Origin: Mycolicibacter senuensis
GTDB taxonomy: Bacteria > Actinomycetota > Actinomycetes > Mycobacteriales > Mycobacteriaceae
Reading direction: 5' to 3'
Length of the DNA stretch: 64,000 nt
NCBI RefSeq assembly: GCF_002101885.1
Contig: NZ_LQPS01000022.1
Location: forward strand, 1-64,000
Both the position numbers and the translations under genes were made by a program. Under the pieces are notes generated by a model, which saw nothing but the letters and a program-made list of their open reading frames with translations, had not been told where the DNA came from and did not search any database. Positions 23,110 to 32,556 of this stretch are shown piece after piece. Positions within the stretch are counted from its first letter, which is position 1; the number at the start of each line of letters is the position of its first letter.

Positions 23110-24090
23110 GTGAGCCACGAGTGGACAGACAACCGCAAGAACCTGATGCTCTTCGCTGGTCGAGCGCACCCGGAGCTGGCCGATCAGGTCGCCAAGGAAC
23201 TGGACGTCCCGGTCACCGCCCAGACCGCCCGTGACTTTGCCAACGGCGAGATCTTCGTGCGGTTCGATGAGTCGGTACGCGGCTGCGACGCCTTCGTCCT
23301 GCAGTCGCACCCGGCGCCGCTGAACAAGCACCTGATGGAACAGCTGATCATGATCGACGCGCTCAAGCGCGGCAGCGCCAAGCGGATCACCGCGATCGTG
23401 CCGTTCTACCCCTACGCCCGCCAGGACAAGAAGCACCGCGGCCGCGAACCGATCTCGGCCCGCCTGGTGGCCGACCTGCTCAAGACGGCCGGCGCCGACC
23501 GAATCGTCACCGTGGACCTGCACACCGATCAGATCCAGGGCTTCTTCGACGGCCCGGTCGACCACATGCGCGCTCAGCCGCTGCTGGTCGGCTACATCAA
23601 GGAGAACTACGCCAACTCCGACATGGTGGTGGTCTCCCCCGACTCCGGCCGGGTGCGCATCGCCGAGAAGTGGGCGGACTCATTGGGTGGCGTTCCGCTG
23701 TCGTTCATCCACAAGACCCGCGATCCGCTGGTGCCCAACCAGGTCAAGTCCAACCGCGTGGTCGGTGAGGTGGCCGGGAAGACCTGCGTACTGATCGACG
23801 ACATGATCGACACCGGCGGCACCATCGCCGCCGCGGTGCACCTGTTGCGCGAGGACGGCGCCAGCGACGTGATCATCGCCGCCACCCACGGCGTGCTGTC
23901 CGAGCCGGCCGCCGAACGCCTGGCGTCCTGCGGCGCCAGCGAGGTGATCGTCACCAATACCCTGCCGATCCCCGAGGACAAGCAGTTCCCCCAACTGACC
24001 GTGCTCTCGATCGCCCCGCTGCTGGCCAGCACCATCCGGGCGGTATTCGAAAACGGCTCGGTCACCGGGCTTTTCAATGGAGACGCCTAA
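23110..24090 (+). CDS. prs: Ribose-phosphate pyrophosphokinase (PRPP synthetase)
   Basis: A 326-residue enzyme, same length as Rv1017c (PrsA). It makes PRPP from ribose-5-phosphate and ATP, for nucleotides and also for decaprenyl-phosphoryl arabinose in mycobacteria. Motifs are FANGEIFVRFDESVRG, RQDKKHRGREPISARL (catalytic loop), VDLHTDQIQGFFD and the PRPP loop IDDMIDTGGTIAAA. GTG 23110 follows a G-rich ribosome site. The ArsC-like gene starts 2 bp after its stop. Confidence 0.97.
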   Translation: MSHEWTDNRKNLMLFAGRAHPELADQVAKELDVPVTAQTARDFANGEIFVRFDESVRGCDAFVLQSHPAPLNKHLMEQLIMIDALKRGSAKRITAIVPFYPYARQDKKHRGREPISARLVADLLKTAGADRIVTVDLHTDQIQGFFDGPVDHMRAQPLLVGYIKENYANSDMVVVSPDSGRVRIAEKWADSLGGVPLSFIHKTRDPLVPNQVKSNRVVGEVAGKTCVLIDDMIDTGGTIAAAVHLLREDGASDVIIAATHGVLSEPAAERLASCGASEVIVTNTLPIPEDKQFPQLTVLSIAPLLASTIRAVFENGSVTGLFNGDA

Positions 24091-24091
24091 A

Positions 24092-24460
24092 ATGGCCAGC
24101 GACGACACTGCCGAATCCCGCACCGCGGCCATCTACCACAACCCGCGCTGTTCGACCTCGCGCAAGACGCTGGAACTGCTGCGCGACAACGGTATCGAGC
24201 CGACCATCGTGGAGTACCTGAAGACTCCGCCGTCGCGTGCGGAGCTGGCGGCCATGATCCGCGAGGCCGGTATCGGGGTGCGCGACGCGGTGCGCACCGG
24301 CGAGTCGGTCTACGCCGAGCTCAACCTGGCTGACGCCTCCGACGACGAACTGCTCGACGCGATGGCCGCGAACCCGATCCTGATCCAGCGTCCGTTCGTC
24401 GTCACCGGCAAAGGCACCCGGCTGGGCCGTCCGATTGACACGGTCCGCGAGATACTGTGA
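24092..24460 (+). CDS. ArsC-family reductase
   Basis: A 122-residue thioredoxin-fold protein of the glutaredoxin-type ArsC/Spx family. HNPRCSTSRKTLELL holds Cys20, the arsenate-binding cysteine of true ArsC, and a C-terminal block RPFVVTGKGTRLGRP holds the conserved Arg residues. It could reduce arsenate or be a YffB-like protein of unknown substrate. ATG 24092 follows GGAG at 24079-24082; ATG 24077 would overlap prs. The stop overlaps lpqT as GTGA, so prs-arsC-lpqT are coupled. M. tuberculosis has lpqT directly after prsA. Confidence 0.85.
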   Translation: MASDDTAESRTAAIYHNPRCSTSRKTLELLRDNGIEPTIVEYLKTPPSRAELAAMIREAGIGVRDAVRTGESVYAELNLADASDDELLDAMAANPILIQRPFVVTGKGTRLGRPIDTVREIL

Positions 24461-25128
24461 CCGCGCTGCGCCGGGCGGCCCTGGCGTGCACCGCAGCGCT
24501 GGCCTCCGCGGCACTGGCGGGCGCGGCAACCGGATGTGGCGCCAAAAGTCCTGACTACCAATCGATTTGGTCTAATGGCAGTACCACCAGCACCACGTCG
24601 GAGGCGCCGCAGCCGCCGGTGACGGTGGGACGCTTCCTGGAAGACAGCGGGGTGGTCGCCGAGGCGGTGGCACCCGACGCGCTGACCGACCTGACCGTGT
24701 CGATCCCGACGCCGCGGGGTTGGACGAAGAAGGAGAACGCGATGTTGCCGGCGACCACCTTGGTCATCGGCAAGGGCGAGAAACTTCCGCGGGCGATCCT
24801 GAGCCTGGTCAAACTCAACGGCAACTTCGATTCGCGCGAGGCCATCAAGCACGGTGTCGTCGACGCCCAGCTGTCGAAGAACTTCCGGCTGCTGGACGCC
24901 TCCAACGAGGACTACCAGGGCTTTCCGTCGTCGATGGTCCAAGGCACCCACGATATGGACGGCCAGCGCCTGCACAGCTGGTTCCGGATGGTGATCGCCA
25001 CCGGGGCGGCACCGGCCGACCAGCGCTACCTGGTGCAATTGGCGATCACCAGCTTCAACGAACAGGCGCCCAAGGAAGCCGCCGACGTCGAGGCGATCAT
25101 GAACGGATTCACCGTCGCCGCGAAGTGA
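24457..25128 (+). CDS. lpqT: Lipoprotein LpqT
   Basis: A 223-residue lipoprotein, orthologue of Rv1016c. The signal peptide (LRRAALACTAALASAALAG) ends with a lipobox-like AATGC, lipid Cys27. The mature part is an LpqN/LpqT-type domain: VSIPTPRGWTKKENAMLP, ATTLVIGKGEKLPRAILSL and RLHSWFRMVIATGAAPADQ. LpqT has been linked to TLR2 modulation in M. tuberculosis; family members bind lipid or protein partners in the periplasm. GTG 24457 overlaps the previous stop. Confidence 0.9.
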   Translation: MTALRRAALACTAALASAALAGAATGCGAKSPDYQSIWSNGSTTSTTSEAPQPPVTVGRFLEDSGVVAEAVAPDALTDLTVSIPTPRGWTKKENAMLPATTLVIGKGEKLPRAILSLVKLNGNFDSREAIKHGVVDAQLSKNFRLLDASNEDYQGFPSSMVQGTHDMDGQRLHSWFRMVIATGAAPADQRYLVQLAITSFNEQAPKEAADVEAIMNGFTVAAK

Positions 25129-25186
25129 CCCCCAACGCCGGCCGCGGCTGCTAACGTGCTGCGGGCCAGGGAAAGGGATCTCCGCG

Positions 25187-25552
25187 ATGGACCGCACGTC
25201 TGTTCCCCGAGCGTTGCTGAGCTTCATCGGCGGCGCGATCGCCGTCGGCCTGCTCGCACCGTCGGCGGCGATGGCCGAGCCGCCGCCGGGCTGCACCGCC
25301 GCGGATCTGGCCAACGTGGCCGCCGGCGTCGCCGCATCGACCTCCGGCTACCTGTTCGCACATCCGGACGTCAACGCGTTCTACTCCGGCCTGCGCGACC
25401 GGCCCGACGAGGAGGTGCCCGACGCCATCCGCGGCTACTTCGCCGACAATCCGCAGGCCCACGCCGACCTGTTGGGTATTCGCCGCCCGCTCGTCGACTT
25501 CCGTAGCCGCTGCGGGCTTCCCGACGCCGACGGCCCCCTGCTGGCTCAGTGA
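25187..25552 (+). CDS. Haemophore-like haem-binding secreted protein
   Basis: A 121-residue exported protein of the Rv0203-like haemophore family. A signal peptide (about 1-30, ending SAAMA) precedes PPPGCTAADLANVAAGVA. The helical core has GYLFAHPDVNAFYSGL and ADNPQAHADLLGIRRPLVDF, then RSRCGLP with a second Cys that can pair with Cys36. Y55, H59 and H92 align with the Tyr/His/His haem ligands of Rv0203, so haem transport is plausible. ATG 25187 follows AAAGGGATC. The next small gene overlaps its stop. Confidence 0.8.
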   Translation: MDRTSVPRALLSFIGGAIAVGLLAPSAAMAEPPPGCTAADLANVAAGVAASTSGYLFAHPDVNAFYSGLRDRPDEEVPDAIRGYFADNPQAHADLLGIRRPLVDFRSRCGLPDADGPLLAQ

Positions 25553-25821
25553 TGACGCGCCGAATCCGCGCCGCGGCCGCACTGGCACTGATGGTTGCGC
25601 CGGGAACCGTGTTCGTCACACCGGCCGGCACCGCGGTCGCCGACGTGTGTGTCGGCGTCGGCCGCCGATTCCATGTCAGCACGTGCACCGACCTCACGCC
25701 GCCGCCGGCCTATTACGCCCCGCTGCCCGAAGACGTCCTCCCACCGCCTCCTCCCCCGCCGCCGGTGCAGACCTGCGTCGACTACAACGGCCGCTGGATC
25801 GACACCAACAACTGCCGCTGA
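25549..25821 (+). CDS. Small secreted proline-rich protein
   Basis: A 90-residue protein with a signal peptide (RRIRAAAALALMVAPGTVF, cleaved near AVA). A mature 59-residue part has four cysteines (VCVG, STCT, QTCVD, NNCR) and a run of eight prolines. I do not recognise a family. The GTG at 25549 overlaps the previous stop; ATG 25552 also fits. Coupling to the haemophore-like gene suggests a shared extracellular role, but that is inference. Confidence 0.7.
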   Translation: MMTRRIRAAAALALMVAPGTVFVTPAGTAVADVCVGVGRRFHVSTCTDLTPPPAYYAPLPEDVLPPPPPPPPVQTCVDYNGRWIDTNNCR

Positions 25822-25844
25822 GCGCTCTCGTTAAGGTGTGAGGC

Positions 25845-26726
25845 ATGGCCTCCTGGACCGCTGCGGATCTGCCCTCGTTCTCCGGACGCACCGTGATCGT
25901 CACCGGCGCCAACAGTGGTCTGGGTGCCGTGACCGCGCGTGAGCTGGCCCGGGCCGGCGCCAACGTCACACTGGCCGTCCGCGACCCCGCCAAGGGCCAG
26001 GCCGCTGCGGCGAACATGCCCGGCGCCAAAGATCGGGTGACCGTCCGCGCCCTGGATCTGGCCGACCTGGCCTCGGTGCGGCGGTTCGCCGACGAGACCT
26101 CGGCCGTCGACGTACTGATCAACAACGCCGGGATCATGGCGGTGCCCTACTCGACGACCGCCGACGGGTTCGAGAGCCAGATCGGCACCAACCACCTGGG
26201 CCATTTCGCGCTGACCAACCTGCTGCTGCCCAAGCTCACCGACCGGGTGGTCACGGTGTCGTCGTTCATGCACCGGATGGGTTATGTGAGCCTGAAAGAT
26301 CTGAACTGGGAGTCGCGGCGGTATCGCGCGTGGCTGGCTTACGGCCAGTCCAAGCTGGCCAACCTGCTGTTCACCAGCGAGTTGCAGCGCCGACTGGTGG
26401 CGACCGGATCACCGCTGCTCGCGTTGGCTGCCCACCCCGGCTACTCGAGCACCAACCTGCAGGGCCACACCGGCAATCGGGTCGGCGACGCGCTGATGCG
26501 CACGATCGGCAACGGCCTGTTGGCCACCAGCCCCGACTTCGGGGCGCGCCAGACGCTGTATGCAGCGTCGCAGGAGCTGTCGGGCAACACCTTCGTCGGA
26601 CCGCGGTTCGCCTTCATCGGCCGCACCGGGTCGGTGGGCCGCAGCCTGCTGGCCAAGCGCGGCTCCACCGCCGTCGGGCTGTGGGACCTGTCCGAGCAGC
26701 TCACCGGGGTGCAATTTCCGCTCTGA
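25845..26726 (+). CDS. Short-chain dehydrogenase/reductase
   Basis: A 293-residue SDR of the retinol-dehydrogenase-like type common in mycobacteria (Rv0068/Rv0439c-like). The NAD(P) loop is TGANSGLG at 20-27, NNAG is at 93-96, Ser139/140 precedes the catalytic YGQSK (Y166, K170), and HPGYSSTNL follows. Substrate is unknown. ATG 25845 is 23 bp after the small secreted gene. It lies between lpqT and rplY, which are neighbours in M. tuberculosis. Confidence 0.88.
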   Translation: MASWTAADLPSFSGRTVIVTGANSGLGAVTARELARAGANVTLAVRDPAKGQAAAANMPGAKDRVTVRALDLADLASVRRFADETSAVDVLINNAGIMAVPYSTTADGFESQIGTNHLGHFALTNLLLPKLTDRVVTVSSFMHRMGYVSLKDLNWESRRYRAWLAYGQSKLANLLFTSELQRRLVATGSPLLALAAHPGYSSTNLQGHTGNRVGDALMRTIGNGLLATSPDFGARQTLYAASQELSGNTFVGPRFAFIGRTGSVGRSLLAKRGSTAVGLWDLSEQLTGVQFPL

Positions 26727-26764
26727 GGTGCTGATGCGCTAGCCTGACCAGGCGTCACGGCGAG

Positions 26765-26784
26765 GGCGGCCAGCTTCGGCCGCC
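26765..26784 (+). promoter_or_regulatory. Hairpin in the rplY leader
   Basis: GGCGGCC (26765-26771) pairs with GGCCGCC (26778-26784) across a 6-nt loop, 75 bp before rplY. It may be a leader structure for ribosomal-protein control or the terminator of the upstream SDR gene. Confidence 0.35.
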
Positions 26785-26858
26785 GTTATCGGCGAGGACC
26801 TGAGGGTTGTCGCGATCTGGCCGTGCCTCATGCACCCGCAGCAACCACAGGAGTACCG

Positions 26859-27506
26859 ATGGCCAAGTCCCCCACCCCGAACAAGCTCACCGCCGCGGTG
26901 CGTTCCGAGACCGGCAAGGGCGCCTCCCGCCGGGCCCGCCGCGACGGCAAGGTGCCTGCGGTCCTCTACGGTCACGGCACCGACCCGCAACACCTGGAGC
27001 TGCACGCCCACGATTACGCGGCCGTGCTGCGGAACTCGGGTGCCAACGCGGTGCTGACCCTCGACATCGAGGGCACCGAACAGCTGGCGCTGACCAAGGC
27101 CCTGGACATCCACCCGATCCGCCGCACCATCCAGCACGCGGACCTGATCGTGGTCAAGCGCGGCGAGAAGGTCATCGTCGAGGTGAACATCGTCCTCGAG
27201 GGCGAGTCGTTCCCGGGCACGCTGGTCACCCAGGACGCCACCTGGGTGGAGATCGAGGCCGAGGCGCTGTCGATTCCCGAGCAGCTGACGATCTCCATCG
27301 AGGGTGCCGAAGCCGGTACCCAGTTCACCGCCGGCGAGCTGGAGCTGCCCGAAGGTGTGACGCTGGTGTCCGATCCGGAACTGCTGCTGGTCAACGTGCT
27401 CGAGCCGCGGGTCGAAGAGGAGCCCGAGGCCGAGGAGGCGGGCGAGGCGGCCGGCGAAGCGGCCGGCGAAGCGGCCGGCGAGGCCGCTGCCCCCGAGGCC
27501 GAGTAG
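26859..27506 (+). CDS. rplY: 50S ribosomal protein L25/Ctc (bL25)
   Basis: A 215-residue bL25 of the long Ctc type, same length as Rv1015c. The 5S-rRNA-binding N-terminal domain (1-95) has [20 protein letters not shown]. The TL5/Ctc beta-domain has [19 protein letters not shown] and [19 protein letters not shown]. The acidic tail has four GEAA repeats, from a 12-bp unit at 27441-27488 (GGCGAAGCGGCC type). ATG 26859 follows CAGGAG. pth is 12 bp downstream, the usual pairing. Confidence 0.97.
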   Translation: MAKSPTPNKLTAAVRSETGKGASRRARRDGKVPAVLYGHGTDPQHLELHAHDYAAVLRNSGANAVLTLDIEGTEQLALTKALDIHPIRRTIQHADLIVVKRGEKVIVEVNIVLEGESFPGTLVTQDATWVEIEAEALSIPEQLTISIEGAEAGTQFTAGELELPEGVTLVSDPELLLVNVLEPRVEEEPEAEEAGEAAGEAAGEAAGEAAAPEAE

Positions 27507-27518
27507 GCCGAGCACGGC

Positions 27519-28103
27519 GTGGCCGAGTCACCGCCGATACTGGTGGTCGGCCTGGGCAATCCGGGGCCGACCTATGCCCGTACCCGGCACAACGTGGGCT
27601 TCATGGTCGCCGACCTGCTCGCTCAGCGCATCGGGTCGGCGTTCAAGCTGCACAAGCGCTCCGGTGCCGACGTGGTCACCGGGCGGCTCAGCGGGCGCCC
27701 GGTGGTGCTGGCCCGTCCGCGCTGTTACATGAACGAATCGGGCCGCCAGGTGGGGCCGCTGGCCAAGTTCTACTCGGTGCCACCGGGTGGTGTGGTGGTC
27801 ATCCACGACGACCTCGACTTGGAGTACGGCCGGATCCGGCTCAAGCAGGGCGGCGGCGAGGGCGGCCACAACGGGCTGCGGTCCATTGCAACGGTATTGG
27901 GCAGCAAGGACTTTCAGCGGGTCCGCTTGGGCATCGGCCGACCGCCCGGACGACAGGACCCGGCGGCGTTCGTGCTGCAGCCGTTTGGTGCGCGTGAGCG
28001 CGACGAGTTACCGACGATCTGCGAGCAGGCCGCCGATGCCACCGAGTTGCTGATCGAGTTGGGTCTGGAGCCCGCGCAGAACATCGTGCACGCCTGGCCC
28101 TAG
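27519..28103 (+). CDS. pth: Peptidyl-tRNA hydrolase
   Basis: A 194-residue enzyme that releases peptides from peptidyl-tRNA. It has [18 protein letters not shown] with catalytic His24, [26 protein letters not shown] (catalytic Asp) and [16 protein letters not shown] 27519 is the start. It is co-directional with rplY and converges on fadD with an 18-bp gap. Confidence 0.97.
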   Translation: MAESPPILVVGLGNPGPTYARTRHNVGFMVADLLAQRIGSAFKLHKRSGADVVTGRLSGRPVVLARPRCYMNESGRQVGPLAKFYSVPPGGVVVIHDDLDLEYGRIRLKQGGGEGGHNGLRSIATVLGSKDFQRVRLGIGRPPGRQDPAAFVLQPFGARERDELPTICEQAADATELLIELGLEPAQNIVHAWP

Positions 28104-28121
28104 TGGCGCGAGCGGCAAAAA

Positions 28122-29756
28122 CTAGGTGACCAGGGCCACGGAGTTGGCCCGGCGCAGCTTGCCCGACGGTGTCTTGGGGATACTGCCCGGCCCCAGCACC
28201 ACCACGTTGCGGGGCCGCATGTCGACCTCGGTGACGACCTCGTGGGCCACCTGGTGCTCGATACGGCGCACCTCGGCGGGATCCTGCCAGGCGTTGGACT
28301 CCACGGCGACGGCAAAAGTCTCGCGGGAATGCCCGGCATCCAGACGCACCGCCACCGCGCAGCCCGGCCGCACCCCGTCGACCCGGCCCGCGGCCCGCTC
28401 GATGTCAGTCGGGTAGATGTTGCGGCCGGCCATGATGATGACGTCCTTGACCCGGCCGCACACCACGACGTGGCCGTCCTCCATCTGGTAGCCCAGGTCG
28501 CCGGTGTCATACCAACCGTGCTCGTCCTGCGCCGGCAGGAAGCCCGCCATCGTCAGATACCCCGGGGTGACCGGCTCGCCACGCAGCTGGATCACCCCGA
28601 CGCCGCGCGGCTCCAAGGAATTGCCGTGCTCGTCGACGATCCGGATCTCGATCCCTTCCAGCAGCGGCCCCAGCGAGGCCAGCCGCCGGGTGTTGCCCCT
28701 GGTCGCCGGCACCGCGCGGCGCAGCGCCGCCAGCAGATCGGCGTCGATCTCGTCGACCACCAGGCCTGCGCCGCATTTGGAGAACGACACCGCCAGCACC
28801 GTCTCGGCCATGCCGTAGGCCGGCAGAATCGCCTCCGGCCTCAGCCCGAACGGCCTGCCGGCGTCGATCAGATCCTCGACGTCGGCCGGCTCGACCGGCT
28901 CGGCGCCCGACAGCGCGAACCGCAGCGTGGACAGATCGAACTGGCCAGGCGTGGCCTGCTTGCGCAGCCGCTTGGCGAACAGCGCGTAGGCGAAGTTCGG
29001 CGCCGCGGTCATGGTGCCCTTGTACTTGTCGATCAGCTTGGCCCACAGCAGCGTGTCCCGCAGGAAGTCCATCGGCGTGATCTTGACCAGCTCGGCGCCG
29101 AAGTACATCGGCACCGTCAGGAAGCCGATCATGCCCATGTCGTGGAAGCACGGCAGCCAGCTGACCATGACGTCCTTGTCGACGTCGTACTCGGCGCTGA
29201 TGAACATCGCCTCGGCGTTGGAGTAGATGTTGCGGTGGGTGATCTGCACGGCCTTCGGAGACCCGGTCGATCCCGACGTCAGTTGCATCAGCGCCAGGTC
29301 GTCCTCACCGGCCTCCACCGGGTCGATCGGGTCGGCGGCCAGCAGATCCTCGACGGTCAGGACCTTCAGGCCCTTCTCCTGCAGCACCGGCATCGCGGCC
29401 AGGAACGGGTCGGAGATGATGACGGCCTTGGCGTCGATCATGTCGACGACGGTCATGGTGTCTTCGGCCCACACCGCCAGATCGGTGCGCGGCGTCGGCT
29501 GGTGCAGCATGGTGAGGCTGGCCGCCCGTATCCACACGCCCTGCGCGGTGGGGGCGATCTCGACCGGGGCACCGGCCAGCACCCCGACCGCGTCTCCCGG
29601 GCCGACACCGGCGGCGGCCAGCCCGCCGGCAATGCGGCGGGCGCGTTCGTGCACCTCAGCCCAGGTGTGGCGAACCGGTTCGTGCGGTTCCCCGGTGACC
29701 ATGCCCTTGGAGGATTCGCGGGCACTGCGGAACATGTTGTCGGTAAACCTGCTCAC
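28122..29756 (-). CDS. Fatty acyl-AMP/acyl-CoA ligase (Pks16/Rv1013 orthologue)
   Basis: A 544-residue ANL-superfamily ligase, same length as Rv1013, named pks16 despite having no PKS domains. The P-loop [18 protein letters not shown], the A5 motif [16 protein letters not shown]7 [10 protein letters not shown]8 [20 protein letters not shown] and the final Lys motif [11 protein letters not shown] are all present. It adenylates a fatty acid; whether it loads CoA or an acyl carrier is not shown. GTG 29756 follows AGGAGG. A 63-codon frame ends on its start as GTGA. Confidence 0.93.
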   Translation of the reverse strand: MSRFTDNMFRSARESSKGMVTGEPHEPVRHTWAEVHERARRIAGGLAAAGVGPGDAVGVLAGAPVEIAPTAQGVWIRAASLTMLHQPTPRTDLAVWAEDTMTVVDMIDAKAVIISDPFLAAMPVLQEKGLKVLTVEDLLAADPIDPVEAGEDDLALMQLTSGSTGSPKAVQITHRNIYSNAEAMFISAEYDVDKDVMVSWLPCFHDMGMIGFLTVPMYFGAELVKITPMDFLRDTLLWAKLIDKYKGTMTAAPNFAYALFAKRLRKQATPGQFDLSTLRFALSGAEPVEPADVEDLIDAGRPFGLRPEAILPAYGMAETVLAVSFSKCGAGLVVDEIDADLLAALRRAVPATRGNTRRLASLGPLLEGIEIRIVDEHGNSLEPRGVGVIQLRGEPVTPGYLTMAGFLPAQDEHGWYDTGDLGYQMEDGHVVVCGRVKDVIIMAGRNIYPTDIERAAGRVDGVRPGCAVAVRLDAGHSRETFAVAVESNAWQDPAEVRRIEHQVAHEVVTEVDMRPRNVVVLGPGSIPKTPSGKLRRANSVALVT

Positions 29757-29944
29757 GACGGCCTCCTAGCCGGCACCGGTGTTTTCCCCACGGGCTGAGA
29801 TTTCATGTTCCACCTGCTGGAGACCACTTCGTAAGAGGCGCGCGCGCACAAATAGGCGGCGGTTGCGTCTCGATACCGTAATGCGCGGCCCACCAGATCG
29901 GCGTGCGTCTGGTCGACGGGGAGGTCCTGGCCACAACTAGTCAC
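29753..29944 (-). CDS. Possible leaderless leader ORF coupled to fadD
   Basis: A 63-residue frame (starting [19 protein letters not shown]) begins with GTG 9 nt after a good -10 box, so the message could start at or next to the codon. Its TGA overlaps the fadD GTG by 4 nt. It includes rare codons (TTA, AGT, AGG, CGA), so protein coding is uncertain; it may be a coupling or attenuating leader or chance. Confidence 0.3.
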   Translation of the reverse strand: MTSCGQDLPVDQTHADLVGRALRYRDATAAYLCARASYEVVSSRWNMKSQPVGKTPVPARRPS

Positions 29945-29952
29945 CGCGCAGT

Positions 29953-29981
29953 ATCTTAAACTCCTCTTAATCGAGGGGCAA
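29953..29981 (-). promoter_or_regulatory. SigA-type promoter for fadD
   Basis: Reading the minus strand, TTGCCC (29981-29976), 17 nt, TAAGAT (29958-29953). The spacer holds a CCTC-N6-GAGG dyad. Start of transcription would be about 29946, roughly 190 nt before fadD. Confidence 0.6.
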
Positions 29982-30007
29982 ATCTGGACGCGGGATTGGG
30001 GCCGTCA

Positions 30008-30970
30008 TCACACTCCGCTGACCGATGACGGCACCACCCGGGCACCGTAGACCGGGCCACTGGCCACCCGCACCGCCCGCCCGGCGCCGACCGCCGCCAA
30101 CTCGACGGCGACGTCGGCCGCCGATGGTCCCGAGGCGCACAGAAACGCGCACGTCGGTCCGGACCCGGTCACGATGCCCGACAGCGCACCGGCCTCCACG
30201 CCGGCACGCAATGTTCTGCGCAAAGCGGGATTGAGGCTGACCGCCGCGGTCTGCAGGTCATTGCCGAGCAGTCCCGCCAACCGCTGCGGATCACCGGCGG
30301 CCAGCGCCGCCAGCACCGGTTCGGGCTCGCCGACCTCCGGGAGGGTGCGCCCACTGTCGCGCAGCCGGTCCAGTTCCGCGAAGACCGCAGGTGTCGACAA
30401 CCCGCGGTCGGCGAAAACCAACACCCAGTGGAACGTCTCCCGGGTGAGCACCGTCGCCAGTTCTTCACCGCGTCCGGTGCCCAACGCGGTACCCCCGTGC
30501 AGCGCGAACGGCACGTCGCTGCCCAACCGGGCCGCCATGGCGTGCAGGTCGCGTCGCGGCACGCCCAACTCCCAGAGCACATTCATCCCGACCAGCACCG
30601 CCGCCGCGTCGGCACTGCCGCCGGCCATCCCGCCGGCCACCGGAATGGACTTGTCGATCGTGATCGCCACGTCCGGGGCCCGGCCGACGTGCTCGGCCAT
30701 CAGTTCAGCGGCCCGCCAGGCGAGATTGCGTTCGTCGGTGGGCAGCACGTCGGCGCCCTCGCCGGCGAGCCGCAACGAGAGCACGTCGGCGTCCCGCACG
30801 GTCACCTCGTCGACCAGCGAAACCGCGTGAAAAACCGTGGTCAGCTCGTGGTAGCCGTCGTCGCGGCAGTCACCCACCGCCAGGTGGAGGTTCAGCTTGC
30901 CCGGTGCGCGCACGGTGACCGACCCGGTCGGGGACCACTCGGTGGCGGCACTACCGTCGGATGCGGTCAC
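30008..30970 (-). CDS. ispE: 4-diphosphocytidyl-2-C-methyl-D-erythritol kinase
   Basis: A 320-residue GHMP kinase of the MEP isoprenoid pathway (Rv1011). [20 protein letters not shown] is the N-terminal substrate motif, [17 protein letters not shown] the ATP loop, and [13 protein letters not shown] the third GHMP motif. GTG 30970 is the first start. In M. tuberculosis ispE follows ksgA directly; here a hydrolase and a kinase gene separate them by 2.4 kb. Confidence 0.96.
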   Translation of the reverse strand: MTASDGSAATEWSPTGSVTVRAPGKLNLHLAVGDCRDDGYHELTTVFHAVSLVDEVTVRDADVLSLRLAGEGADVLPTDERNLAWRAAELMAEHVGRAPDVAITIDKSIPVAGGMAGGSADAAAVLVGMNVLWELGVPRRDLHAMAARLGSDVPFALHGGTALGTGRGEELATVLTRETFHWVLVFADRGLSTPAVFAELDRLRDSGRTLPEVGEPEPVLAALAAGDPQRLAGLLGNDLQTAAVSLNPALRRTLRAGVEAGALSGIVTGSGPTCAFLCASGPSAADVAVELAAVGAGRAVRVASGPVYGARVVPSSVSGV

Positions 30971-31005
30971 GCCGATGAGACTAGCGGGTCCATCCGCTGC
31001 GCGGT

Positions 31006-32487
31006 CTAGCTGAACAGGTCGGCGAAGTCGGCCTGAATGGAGCTGAAGGCACCCAACATGACCTCCAGCTCGAACCCGGCCGCCATGGTGACCAGCCCGG
31101 TGGTGGCCGCCATCGGCAGACCGATCGCGTTCAGCAGGTCACCGGACGCCAGTTCCTGGAAGAAGAGCGTCGTGGTGTAGGCGGGCAACGTGGTCACCAG
31201 CGCATTGAGGATGTCGGCTGTCGGCAGCAACGTGGCATACAGCGTCGCTGCGGCGCTGGTGAACGTGTTGACGATGTCGGTCAGGCTCGGCATGACGAAG
31301 TCCGCACTGCCGAGCATGTCGCCGCCGATCAGGTCCGCTGCGCTGCTGGACGACAGGTTCTGCAGGGCGTCGACGAAGTCGGTCCACCCCTGCTCAGCGC
31401 CGTTCACCAGGGCGGTGAACACGTCCTGCATGCTGACATCGGGGAACAGGCCGAACGGCGTGGACACATCCGCCGGCCCCTGCGACCAGCCGTGTTCGAT
31501 GTCGCCGTAGCCGAGGTTGACCAGCACCCGCAGGCTCGGCTGCAGCAGGTCGGCGATCGCATTGCCGAATCCGCTGCCGCGCAACGGCTCCAGCAGTGGC
31601 AGGTTCTCGGTCGGAATCATGAAGTACTGGGTGTTGCCGGTGTAGCCGTCGCTGACCGGCAGTTCGATCGCCGACGCCAACTGCTCGTCGGTCAGTGACG
31701 GGTAGGTGCCGTGCACGAACATGATGCCCATGAACGCGTTGATGTCCGCCAACAGGTTCAAGGGGTACTTGGGGAAGTCGGCGAAGCCGTCGTACTCCTG
31801 GGTGTAGAACGCGGTCTCCCAGGGGGTGTCGGCCGGGGTGCCGCCGCTGAACGTGACGCCCAGGCTGGGCAGGGACAGCTCGGGCAGGTTCGGGTTCAGG
31901 CTGGTCAGGTCGAAACGCGACAGCAGGCCGCCATCGGGGGTGCTGGGGCTGCCCAGCATCACGAAGGACAGCTCGTCGGCGCCGGGCCGCTCATCCTCGG
32001 GCATGCTCAGCAGCTGCTCGATCTCCAGCGCGTTGATGACACCGCTCTGTGAATAGCCAAGTACGACAAGATCATTGCCGGCAGCTGTCTCTTGCATGAT
32101 CTTCTGGTGCAGGATCTCGACACCCTGGTCCAGCGAGGTGTCCAGCGTCAGCGACTTCACCCCGGTAAGCGGGTACAGGCCCTCCGGGGTGAACAGCGCG
32201 TTGGTGACGTCCACCGGGAACAGCGGCTGGCCCGCGAACTTGGGTGTCGCCGGGTCCAGGAACCGATCGGTGAGGGCGGCCAGGTACTCCGGCGGCGGGA
32301 CCGGCAGCCCGCTGCCGCCCATGATCCAGGACTGGGTGTCCAGCAGGGTCGCCTGGGCCACCACGGTTTTGACTGTCGCTGCCAGACCGGGCGTCACCGC
32401 GGGCGCGACGCCCAGTGCGGCGATGGTGGCGGCGGCCAGCGGAACCGCACCCAACGAGCGCAGGTTGCGACTGTCCACAGTTGTCAT
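31006..32487 (-). CDS. PE-PPE domain alpha/beta hydrolase, exported
   Basis: A 493-residue protein. A hydrophobic N-terminal segment ([20 protein letters not shown]) looks like a signal sequence. The PE-PPE domain (PF08237-type hydrolase) follows: [38 protein letters not shown] with nucleophile S146, and [18 protein letters not shown]. No PE or PPE N-terminus is present. A hydrophobic C-terminal 120 residues ([20 protein letters not shown]) could anchor in membrane. Family members cleave lipid esters. ATG 32487 follows GGGAGGTC. It lies between ispE and ksgA, unlike M. tuberculosis. Confidence 0.87.
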   Translation of the reverse strand: MTTVDSRNLRSLGAVPLAAATIAALGVAPAVTPGLAATVKTVVAQATLLDTQSWIMGGSGLPVPPPEYLAALTDRFLDPATPKFAGQPLFPVDVTNALFTPEGLYPLTGVKSLTLDTSLDQGVEILHQKIMQETAAGNDLVVLGYSQSGVINALEIEQLLSMPEDERPGADELSFVMLGSPSTPDGGLLSRFDLTSLNPNLPELSLPSLGVTFSGGTPADTPWETAFYTQEYDGFADFPKYPLNLLADINAFMGIMFVHGTYPSLTDEQLASAIELPVSDGYTGNTQYFMIPTENLPLLEPLRGSGFGNAIADLLQPSLRVLVNLGYGDIEHGWSQGPADVSTPFGLFPDVSMQDVFTALVNGAEQGWTDFVDALQNLSSSSAADLIGGDMLGSADFVMPSLTDIVNTFTSAAATLYATLLPTADILNALVTTLPAYTTTLFFQELASGDLLNAIGLPMAATTGLVTMAAGFELEVMLGAFSSIQADFADLFS

Positions 32488-32515
32488 GACGACCTCCCGG
32501 ACGAAGTTGGAGTCG

Positions 32516-32556
32516 ATTATCACCCCGCAACAGCAAAATGTCATCGTTTTTTTGCT
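32516..32556 (-). promoter_or_regulatory. Strong SigA promoter with operator-like dyad, hydrolase/kinase divergent spacer
   Basis: Minus strand: ATGACA (32544-32539), 17 nt, GATAAT (32521-32516), five of six matches each to TTGACA/TATAAT. An inverted repeat AGCAAAA (32532-32538) / TTTTGCT (32550-32556) spans the -35 box. The predicted leader is about 22 nt. The region is A+T-rich. Confidence 0.65.
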
